A DNA stretch of 12,921 nucleotides from Fragilaria radians. Its lineage: Eukaryota > Bacillariophyta > Fragilariophyceae > Fragilariales > Fragilariaceae. Under the pieces are notes generated by a model. It made no database searches. It had not been told where the DNA came from and saw only the letters and a program-made list of their open reading frames with translations. Below, in pieces: positions 1 through 6,720 of the stretch (its first letter is position 1; each line of letters begins with the position of its first letter). Where the stretch lies: contig CAAAJI010000004.1 in assembly GCA_900642245.1 (NCBI GenBank), positions 600,311-613,231 on the forward strand, read 5' to 3'. Made by a program: the position numbers and the translations under genes.

Positions 1-480
1 GGCTAAGAGATGTGTGTGTGTACCGATACTGGAGACGTCCAAAGTCTTCCTTACTACAAAAAAAATAATAGTAGAATTAATATTCTTATATTTACTCATC
101 TAAAACTAGAATAGGTCACATAGGTAACCATTCTTTCCATACCTTCCACAAATTCAATAAAGTCATAGTCGTCTATGAATTTATTTATGCTTAATTTTGC
201 TTATAAATGAAGAAGATCATTTAATATCTTTTCAGGACCGTAATATCAATACGGTAAGAATACCTATTACAGATTCCCAACTAACAAATAGGAATCTATC
301 AAGATTCACGATTGATGAATCTAAACCTTGGATCTAAGATCACAAAGTCTAAATGTTAAGTGTTCAATCTAACACGTAAGCTAAAGAGACTACATGGTCA
401 AGGAAACACATTGCAATTGATTCACAAGAGATCAAGATTAAAGTAACTTTCTAGATCATAATTTACAATTTGTATAAACT
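1..480. other. AT-rich accessory DNA, no firm gene
   Basis: This stretch is AT-rich and begins with a short TG dinucleotide run at about 9-20. No gene is firmly recognised. The only coding-like piece is on the minus strand, about 206 down to a TGA at 96-98. It gives roughly 34 residues, including FIDDYDFIEFVEGMERM, with an upstream stop and no clear start. It could be the tail of an unknown exon or chance. The stretch just before the integrase remnant may be further decayed pol sequence. Confidence 0.4.
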
Positions 481-498
481 CTTAGAGCAGCTTAGAAC

Positions 499-1237
499 AC
501 AAAGGAGACAGAAGCAAGCCCGTGGGACAAATTGTGTATTGACTTAGTTGGACCATATACAATCTGGAGAAAAGGAAAAACAGTATCTCAAATATAAATG
601 TGTCACAATGATTGACCCAACAACTGGTTGGTTTGAAATACACCAGTGCAACAAGAAAAGATCCATTCCAGCAGCCAACACAGCCAAACAAGAATGGTTC
701 TCAAGATATCCTTGGCCAACTCAGAAAACTTATGACAGAGGTAGTGAGTTTATAGACAAAGACTTCAAGTCACTGATAAAAAATGATTATGAAAAAAAGG
801 AAAAACAATTATGCTTAGAAAGCCACAAGCAAATGCAATAGTGGAAAGAGTTCACCAGGTTAATAGGAACATCCTCCTAAAATTTGAGTTTGAAAGCAAC
901 TATCTGGATGAAGATGATCCTTTGAAATTAATCTTAAGTGCAACTGCTTTTGCAGTTAGATCAACCTATAACACCAGTCTTCAAAGTTTTTGGAAGAGAT
1001 ATGATCTTTGCCATACAACACACAGCCAATTGGGAAAATGTTAAAATACATCTCAATAATCAAACAGAGAATTCCAATTGCAAGCAACTGCCATTAAATA
1101 GAGGGACAGAGAACAAGTATGAATCCCCATGCATAGGTCCATTGGATATCATGCAAGTAAATGATGATGGGACAGTGCACCTTAAAGTAAACACTGTGGA
1201 AGACACGTATAGTGCAAAACAAATAAGACCCAAATAA
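499..1237 (+). pseudogene. Ty3/gypsy-type integrase (3' end of pol), broken
   Basis: This is the C-terminal part of a retrotransposon pol polyprotein; the integrase would insert element cDNA into the host genome. The integrase core can be followed across frames. The stretch PWDKLCIDLVGPY carries the first catalytic Asp (541-543), YDRGSEF carries the second Asp (734-736), and QANAIVERVHQ carries the Glu (844-846), so the D-D-E spacing of about 36 residues is kept. Further on are DMIFAIQHTANW, RGTENKYE and a C-terminal VHLKVNTVEDT block ending at TAA. The frame changes near 580, between 780 and 811, and near 985. Compared with what I know of intact diatom elements, a few residues are missing before the FGRDMIF block and more before RGTENKYE. 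The upstream HHCC zinc finger, reverse transcriptase and protease are not recognisable, so the copy is dead and 5'-truncated in this window. Confidence 0.88.
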
Positions 1238-1259
1238 TATGACTCCTGACCCTGATCAT

Positions 1260-1270
1260 GGGGGAGAATG
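1260..1270 (+). promoter_or_regulatory. probable polypurine tract and 3' LTR start
   Basis: A purine run GGGGGAGAA (1260-1268) lies 23 bp after the integrase stop and is followed directly by TG at 1269. This is the expected arrangement of the plus-strand priming site and first bases of the 3' LTR in LTR retrotransposons. The LTR end (…CA plus a target duplication) could not be fixed because no second LTR is in the window. Confidence 0.45.
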
Positions 1271-1960
1271 CAATATGTGGACTGCAAAGAACAAAAGGAA
1301 GCATATCAGTGAGGTTTGAACCCTCTGATCTCAGAATAGCTTACCTTAAGATTTACGTAAGGAAAATGAAACATCTTTTCTTAAACAATTGGAGCAAACA
1401 AAAAGATCCATCAACAATCATTCAAAGCACTGACTAAACCTTAAGCTAATCAAAATTTAAGATTCACTGGAAATTTGAGCGATATAGACTGAATCCTAAG
1501 CGGGATTGAGCTTCTACAACTCAAAAGTATATCAATTAATTGAAATACACCTTTATCACCAATACCGCATTAGGATACTTTTCTAAAGGCCTAATCGGTG
1601 GCATAGTGCACAACAAGGAAAAGGCATTCAAAATCTTGGTTAAGGCTCAAAGAGGGAGAGCAAAGTTTTAATGAGTGTCTTGCTTCTCCCGCAAGTGTAA
1701 GCACTGAAACACACACACCACACGCACGCACACCAATTCATACCTTGTAGCTAAGGGAGTCTGGATCACGATAATCTATTTTGATAAATTAGCTCTAAAA
1801 TAAATTAATCTACTAATATTCTTAGGTGTGAATTGTGAGGTTATAAATAAGTTTGCTAAAATCTTTTCTTGTGAATTTTCTGTTAACCTTTAGTTCAAAC
1901 AATGCATCGCATTGAATGTCTGTAAGATGATTAAACTCCAAGTTGACCGCATCTTGTCAT
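1269..1960. other. probable LTR-derived and flanking non-coding DNA
   Basis: No gene is seen. The left part is probably the 3' LTR of the element whose integrase ends at 1237; its right boundary is unknown. A CA/CG-rich dinucleotide tract lies at about 1709-1733. A T-arm-like sequence (1311-1325) is not part of a tRNA. Confidence 0.4.
1709..1733. repeat. CA-rich microsatellite
   Basis: This is an imperfect CA dinucleotide tract with CACG interruptions, about 25 bp long. No function is implied. Confidence 0.8.
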
Positions 1961-1963
1961 ATC

Positions 1964-1979
1964 TCGCAGTTTATGGCTG
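1964..1979 (+). repeat. left terminal inverted repeat
   Basis: TCGCAGTTTATGGCTG matches the right end at 2968-2983 base for base in reverse complement. The core CAGTTTATGGCTG recurs at 2170-2182 in the same orientation, and the bases following each core are also similar (GGAAATC and GGATTTC). Confidence 0.75.
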
Positions 1980-2169
1980 GAAATCGTACCCTTAAGGAAA
2001 AGGGATAGTTTACACACAATGTTGCGTTTGTAAGTGAGGCATGTATACAAATAGATATATAACATCATTGCTGAATGAATGATGTATGTGGCATGCATAA
2101 GAATTACTTCTGCATTCAGATATTGATGCTTAAAGTTGGGTAAAAACAACAGATGTGAAAGATGATCAG

Positions 2170-2182
2170 CAGTTTATGGCTG
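2170..2182 (+). repeat. internal copy of left transposon end motif
   Basis: CAGTTTATGGCTG repeats the core of the left end 203 bp further in, in the same orientation. It may be an accessory transposase binding site or the end of a second, nested or truncated copy. Confidence 0.6.
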
Positions 2183-2399
2183 GATTTCAAAAATGCATTA
2201 TTCAATTCAATTTAAGGAAGAATTTAGAAACTCATGTATGTATTGAGATATATTTTCTGACATAACTGTCTAAACTAGATATTTATTGAGTTGGCTTCTA
2301 TTGAAGAGTCAGTTTTGAACGCCTAGTGCTTTGTGTCTCTTGGGAATTCTGTCAATGGCTGGTGGGAGAAGCAAGATTTGAGTTCGCACAATACAATGT

Positions 2400-2859
2400 T
2401 ATCATAGCTGACAGAAGAGAAAATTGAGATGTTCTTCTGAGGCTTCTGCTATGTCAATTTCGAAAATTTGTGCAGTTCACAAGCACAGTATTGGATGCTG
2501 TTCAATGAATCTGTTCAAACATCCACGCATCAATGAAACAACTTGACAAGAGTTCCCAAACATTGAGTGAAAGAGCTCATAACCTTTGATAAGTATGATA
2601 TCCCTGGAGACAGGGAAGCCTTGACACTGTATCCCAACAGTCCAGGCCTTGAGATCATCTTCTATTTCCACAGACTAAATTGGCAGAGGTCTAGGCCTTT
2701 TTGCTTCATTTAAATCTTTTGGTTCTTTGCCAAACAAGAAATGGTTCTCTTGGGAACATTGGGAAATGCATTACATACAGCTCTTAGCTTTATATCCCCA
2801 AGATACTTTTCAACAGCTTCATCTAAGTCTTCCTGGCTGTAATCCTTTTTCTTCGGCAT
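2400..2859 (-). pseudogene. pogo/Jerky-type transposase N-terminus (psq HTH plus CENP-B HTH), broken
   Basis: From an ATG at 2859 the minus strand reads 49 residues starting MPKKKDYSQEDLDEAV and including KLRAVCNAFPNVPKRTI. This is a Pipsqueak/CENP-B-N-type helix-turn-helix that would bind transposon DNA. It stops at 2710-2712. After a frameshift, the second frame holds RPRPLPI, a TAG (2675-2677), then EIEDDLKAW, QGFPVSRDI and LNRFIEQHPILCL, matching the CENP-B-type HTH that usually follows in Jerky/pogo proteins. A TGA at 2477-2479 interrupts LCL*TAQ where the family normally has Arg; CGA to TGA is a one-base transition. TAQIFEIDIAEASEEHLNF continues the same frame to about 2400. The DDE domain is absent. 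The start lies just inside the right transposon end. Confidence 0.78.
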
Positions 2860-2863
2860 GAAT

Positions 2864-2876
2864 CGGCCAAAAACTG
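2864..2876 (-). repeat. subterminal motif, right end, inner copy
   Basis: Read on the minus strand, CAGTTTTTGGCCG differs from the terminal core CAGTTTATGGCTG at two positions. With its flanks (CACC before, A after) it is repeated at 2950-2962. It lies 5 bp upstream of the transposase ATG. Confidence 0.6.
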
Positions 2877-2884
2877 GTGATGAC

Positions 2885-2944
2885 GAAATTTATCCAATCA
2901 AAATCCTTTATTTTTTTTATTCGTTACATGATTGGCTAGATTTC
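2885..2944. repeat. imperfect inverted repeat with CCAAT cores
   Basis: GAAATTTATCCAATCA (2885-2900) pairs with TGATTGGCTAGATTTC (2929-2944), 14 of 16 positions, around a 28-nt T-rich spacer. Each arm contains CCAATCA in opposite orientation. It lies between the two inner subterminal motifs upstream of the transposase start, so it could be promoter sequence (CCAAT box) or part of the transposon end structure. Confidence 0.5.
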
Positions 2945-2949
2945 ATTTT

Positions 2950-2962
2950 CGGCCAAAAACTG
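2950..2962 (-). repeat. subterminal motif, right end, outer copy
   Basis: This is CAGTTTTTGGCCG on the minus strand, 5 bp inside the right terminal repeat core. It is identical to the copy at 2864-2876. Confidence 0.6.
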
Positions 2963-2967
2963 GTGTA

Positions 2968-2983
2968 CAGCCATAAACTGCGA
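2968..2983 (-). repeat. right terminal inverted repeat
   Basis: This is the exact reverse complement of 1964-1979 (16 bp) and is followed by TA at 2987-2988. It marks the right end of the transposon remnant. Confidence 0.75.
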
Positions 2984-3174
2984 CTCTACCTTACCTAATC
3001 GTATACTTTTTTCAAATATTTGCCAGTTGTCCGTTATAGCGAAGTAAGTCGTAAGTTTCTAAATGTTTGAGGTCTTCAAAATTCGAATTTTTTTTCCCCA
3101 CTCAATCCTCACTTACTTCTTCACTTCTAGAAAAAGTCATATCTTCGCTTCGACAGAATGTCCCACAGACTCTC

Positions 3175-3680
3175 AGATATCAATTAGAAACACGGTGAAG
3201 CTGTTCTGCGCGATTTGGGACAGAAGGGAAACGCGTTCCCGGTGATGATCGATGCAAGTAAATCTTTGGGTGACTTTAAAGATGATATCGAGTTGTAGCA
3301 GAAGTATGAACTTGCAGCGAGTAATCTACAACTGTTCCTTGGTAGGAAGGACGACAGCACATGGCTCAAGTCAAGTTCAGAAGATGTGAAGAGGTTCAAG
3401 AAAGGGGAAAAGACTGCTGTAATTGAGCGCTGACACACAAGGAGAGCTAACTTCAGAAAGAGTTTGGCCTTGAGGACGTTGTCGAGGGTATGCCAACTGA
3501 AAACAAAGCAAATGCACGTGTTGGTGGTGGTTCCAGAGCAAGCCATACCACTCAATTTGTAAGGAATTGGTGGGCATCATGTTGGAGTAGATGAATGGGT
3601 TGTCCAGGAATCGTTTCCCTTCCAAAGGAGAAACGCAAACTGGGCAATTCACGATATACTTCAAGATGACCGGTTTCCCT
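3175..3680 (+). pseudogene. Crinkler (CRN)-type N-terminal header, broken
   Basis: CRN proteins have a ubiquitin-like header with a LFLAK motif and a closing HVLVVVP motif, followed by variable effector or NTPase domains. Here VKLFCAI follows ACG at 3192-3194, where the second copy (minus strand, 4009) has ATG, so the start codon is lost. A frameshift near 3215 leads to IDASKSLGDFKDDI, a TAG at 3296-3298, then LQLFLGRK (3326-3349), a TGA at 3431-3433, and after further frame changes FGLEDVVEGMP and HVLVVVP (3515-3535). Weakly coding sequence continues to about 3680 (FPFQRRN, DDRFPSL) with stops. No intact effector domain remains. The link to the CRN header family rests on the motif order; the function of diatom members is unknown to me. 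Confidence 0.72.
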
Positions 3681-3682
3681 CA

Positions 3683-4009
3683 TTAGCGGATCCGATGCTT
3701 TGGAACAACCACCGATACGTGAATTTGGTCTGTTGATGGTTGAGGCATATCCTTCAATATCCTCTGAAGGCAATACTTTCGCTACAGTTCATTAGCTTTG
3801 TGTTTCTGCTTTACCCTTTCTTGAGTTTTTTTAACATCATCAGTACCTGAATTCGACAACTGTTGCTTTTCTTACCAAGGAATAGTTGTAGCTCCTGTCA
3901 TTCTTTTGCTTGATTGTATTACTAAGACACCCACAATTTTTTTCTTGTCAGCTTCAATACCAAAGGTTTAACCCTTCTCCCCAACAACAGCACAGAACAG
4001 CTTCACCAT
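3683..4009 (-). pseudogene. second Crinkler (CRN)-type header, broken, inverted
   Basis: From ATG 4009 the minus strand reads MVKLFCAVVGEKG and stops at 3968-3970. The header continues in shifted frames: LFLGKK at 3885-3868, and HVSVVVP at 3721-3701 within an open stretch from 3748 to a stop at 3683. The DNA around the start (a CTYTCAG tract, then GGTGAAGCTGTTCTG) closely matches the plus-strand copy, as does the DNA around the HV.VVVP motif. The two are therefore duplicates placed tail to tail. The shared CTTTCAG/CTCTCAG about 15 bp before the start position may be a 5'UTR splice acceptor. Both copies carry several stops and frameshifts. Confidence 0.7.
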
Positions 4010-4332
4010 GTTTCCAATTAAAATCTGAAAGTGAGGAATGGCAACTGGATTGATATGAATGAGCAAAAAAATGTAACTATTTAAAATAATGGTTACATGA
4101 AAGACATCCAAGTACACAAAACCAAATAATGAAGTAGAAATTAATTTTATCAATCAGGTATCAACAAATGAAGAAAAAGCAAGAATGAATGGAAAAACAT
4201 GCATTTCCTCATTTTTGCCACACTATTTGAACTCAACTTCATCAGCTTGTCTTGTTGGATGTTCTCAAAGATTCATTTACGTGACATAAGGTTATGTTCA
4301 TTATTAATTTTATACTTGGCATTCATTCTCTC
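4010..4332. other. AT-rich DNA, nothing recognised
   Basis: This is the upstream side of the inverted CRN-type header. It holds no coding signal, RNA gene or clear repeat that I can recognise. Confidence 0.5.
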
Positions 4333-4790
4333 ATGAGAACTTTACTTGAGACTTGACTTGTCTTGACTTGACTTGACTTGCCATGTGTTGCTTTTGAGAT
4401 GTGACTTGACTTGGGGCTTGACTTCATGTGACATGTGTTGCTCTTGAGGCTTGACCTGACTTAGACTTTGACTTGACATTGCTTGCACTTGAAACTTGGA
4501 ACTTGGGACTTAACTTGTGACACCATGACTTAACTTAAGATGAGACTCTGGGATGTCTGGTTTCAACTTTAAGTCTTGAATTTGGCGTTCATAGATTGAG
4601 TTAGGAATTGAAATCCGCCTATATTTGACTTGGGACTTGACAAGATTTAACACAGAACTTAAACACAGCAATCAACACCCCTCTTATATCCTTCACCCTT
4701 TAGGGATCATGGAAGAAAGTTGATATGGGATTTGACTTGACAATACTTGATTTGATTTATACTTGATTGAATTGATGAGTTACTTGGGAT
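4333..4790. repeat. degenerate ACTTG (TTGAC) minisatellite
   Basis: The pentamer ACTTG is repeated nearly perfectly at about 4350-4381 and decays rightward with scattered ACTTG, TTTGAC and GATTTG variants to about 4790. A higher-order period is visible: CATGTGTTGCTTTTGAG at 4382 recurs with one change at 4432, 50 bp on. This suggests earlier expansion of a longer unit followed by drift. No coding frame is involved. Confidence 0.8.
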
Positions 4791-5970
4791 GATAGATTAT
4801 ACTGAGCAAAATAAAACAACAATAAATATCTACTTGATAATGCAAGTTGATCTTTGTAAAAGCTTTTGATACGTTATATTTTTCACTGACAACCAATCTC
4901 AAACAACTTTGAGATATTGTTTCAAATAACTAAAAGGAATAAAAGCAATATAATTTTCTTAGGATAGTTAACTTCTATATTTGCTTGATTAATAGAGTGA
5001 TTATTTATTCACATTCAATTTTTGTTGCACTTTTTATTTAGAAATTGTGACCTGTGCGCATGATACTCCTTATTTTTTCACATACAAATTTGTGCACACT
5101 CAAACAATAAACTGGATGAGCTTAAGCTAATAAATTCTAGCAAAAGGATCTTGATCAACAGCAAGAAGTATATTCTAATGTCATATTATGTAATCATCAA
5201 AAGTAAGTGAACAAAAAATATTGGAACCAGCCCTTTTATCAAATTCAATATGCTAGTTTTTCCTTATCCTTCTACTCTCATGGGACACACAATGAGTTCA
5301 TTCACCGGTAAACATGATTCAATGATATGAATTCATAACTTCGTAATGCTATCCTTCTAATGAATCATTGGATACTCCTTCAATTTCATCTTGACCTAAT
5401 AAAGTTTCTAAAATCAGCAAGGTAAAAAAAGAGAGATCAAAACAAAAACAATGAAGTCATGCATGAATCATAGCTAAGTTTATGATATGAATAATAAATT
5501 TTATTATGCCTTCACAGTTTATAGATAAATGTAAAGCTATAAGAGGAGACTTAAAAATTTATTGTGAAGGTATTACTGAATCGCAGATCATAACAGAAGA
5601 AATTATTTATCCTTGAAGGAATGTTACAACACATAATCAATGCAATTCATAATTACGTCATTGAAAACGTATTAGGTATACTCTACATTAGCTTCAAAAG
5701 ATTAATAAACCGTACTATACGAGCATCCTCCTACTCTGTAGCAACCTTTTTGCTAGCATTAGGCATTGTCCTTGATCTTTCTGTCATTATGCCTCAATCA
5801 GTGTCAACACTGTCTTCATGATAAAATCGTATCTTTTAGTCGTAGTATGACCAAACCTACACCTTAAATGATTTACTGTGCATAATTGCTGCTAAAGAGG
5901 AAATGACATTTTTCTCCGCAAGCTGAGCACCATCATCCTAGAATTCCCAATTTTCACTGTTTTAAAGGAT
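4791..5970. other. AT-rich intergenic DNA, nothing recognised
   Basis: No gene, RNA or transposon end is recognised. One 66-codon open frame (5621-5821, plus) encodes a Leu/Ile/Ser-rich peptide with no family resemblance in otherwise AT-rich DNA and is not called. Confidence 0.5.
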
Positions 5971-5971
5971 T

Positions 5972-6432
5972 TCAAGAGAGGTCGTTTGACTTCTCGGGCT
6001 TGGAACCGTATGAGCGTAAGAGCTGTAATGCTACTACTGCACAGAATGCTACGATGTTCACCACTATGAATAATTGTGTATTAGAAGCACAATCTCTCAA
6101 ATTAGATATCTAAATGACTTGGAAAATCCGCATCCAACCATTCTTGAAGCTGATTAGATTGGACATAACACACAAGAAAAAAATATACAGAGTTTACTGT
6201 AATTGAGCAGTAAATATTTTGATGAGTCTATTTTTTCTCTTGAGAGGTAAGACTTACATCATATAAACACGTCTTTTGATGCAATATCCGGGACCACTAT
6301 CTTGTATCGTGAAAGATCGCGGCACACATCTTGCCACTTCAGCATTATCTAGATATCAATTCCTGAACTCAGAAGGTATTTCTTCTCTACTCCCGGTTCC
6401 GAAGTTGAAGAACGGCCGGAAAGTGGATTGAA
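5972..6432 (-). pseudogene. possible two-exon membrane-protein gene remnant
   Basis: I do not recognise a family. On the minus strand, a CTCAG acceptor (exon from 6432) leads to a segment ending at 6258 before GTAAGT (6257-6252). A T-rich tract and CAG lead into a second exon at 6149. One frame runs through both with this splice: VARCVPRSFTIQDSGPG in exon 1, then, in exon 2, SNLRDCASN, a hydrophobic helix LFIVVNIVAFCAVVALQLL, a basic/polar tail SKPEKSNDLS and TGA at 5972-5974. The product would end in a single membrane segment. Two in-frame stops break it: TGA in exon 1 and TAG at 6110-6112. Other frames of exon 1 also look protein-like, so the frame is uncertain. Base composition in exon 1 is visibly less AT-rich than its surroundings. 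It may be a decaying gene transcribed divergently from TRM6. Confidence 0.3.
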
Positions 6433-6571
6433 CTGAGATGATGAATTTTAATTTGCCGCACTAGTCACATGGGCTGATGCCCTGGAAGGAGGAATCTAAG
6501 TTCAGAGAGTTCATTGAAGCTTATATTCGAATGACTTCATCTCTTTGACATGTGTCTTTTGTTGTGAATGT

Positions 6572-6651
6572 ACTGATTGTGATGTACTAACGATGTTGTA
6601 CTGACTGATGTACTGACTGACTGATGGACTGATTGTGATGTACTAACGATG
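6572..6651. repeat. short tandem repeat upstream of TRM6
   Basis: A 24-bp unit at 6572-6595 recurs exactly at 6628-6651 (56 bp apart), each followed by a TGTACTGAC block. The space between is filled with TGTACTGACTGA-like variants, and related pieces reach about 6690. Each 24-bp copy contains TACTAAC. It occupies the leader or promoter region of TRM6; whether it acts there is unknown. Confidence 0.75.
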
Positions 6652-6720
6652 GTGTACTGACGAGTAGGTGTACGAACTATGATGCACTGACTTTCAAGAA
6701 GAGTAGATTCATGCCGATGC

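Larger units (their letters stand above)
1962..2986 (-). mobile_element. pogo/Jerky-type DNA transposon remnant, about 1 kb
   Basis: The element is defined by a 16-bp terminal inverted repeat, TCGCAGTTTATGGCTG, at 1964-1979 and as its exact reverse complement at 2968-2983. Both ends lie a few bases inside a TA dinucleotide (1960-1961 and 2987-2988), as expected for Tc1/mariner-pogo insertion. It encloses a decayed CENP-B-type transposase N-terminus transcribed from the right end towards the left. About 1 kb is too short for a full pogo transposase, and no DDE catalytic domain is recognisable. This is therefore an internally deleted, non-autonomous copy. Additional copies of the end motif lie inside both ends. 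Confidence 0.7.

Noticed and set aside
96..206. Short minus-strand coding-like segment (FIDDYDFIEFVEGMERM)
   Set aside because: It is only about 34 residues with no start or clear splice site, so it is mentioned but not called as a gene.
1311..1325. T-arm-like GAGG-TTTGAAC-CCTC sequence suggesting a tRNA
   Set aside because: No A box, anticodon arm or acceptor stem can be placed around it, so it is most likely chance inside the probable LTR.
1931..2149. 72-codon minus-strand frame at the left end of the transposon remnant
   Set aside because: It spans the terminal repeat, is Leu/Tyr-rich without family features, and does not continue the transposase.
3184..3664. Minus-strand open frames of 95-123 codons
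   Set aside because: They lie antisense to the CRN-type header relic, which explains the sequence better; their products show no family features.
5621..5821. 66-codon plus-strand frame
   Set aside because: It is isolated in AT-rich DNA with no recognisable motif and no context.
6193..6214. 7-bp hairpin TTTACTG…CAGTAAA
   Set aside because: It is short, AT-rich and inside a likely intron; such stems are expected by chance.
6430..6485. ATGATGA and CTGA boxes resembling a C/D snoRNA
   Set aside because: There is no terminal stem, and the boxes are only about 40 nt apart without convincing D'/C' boxes.
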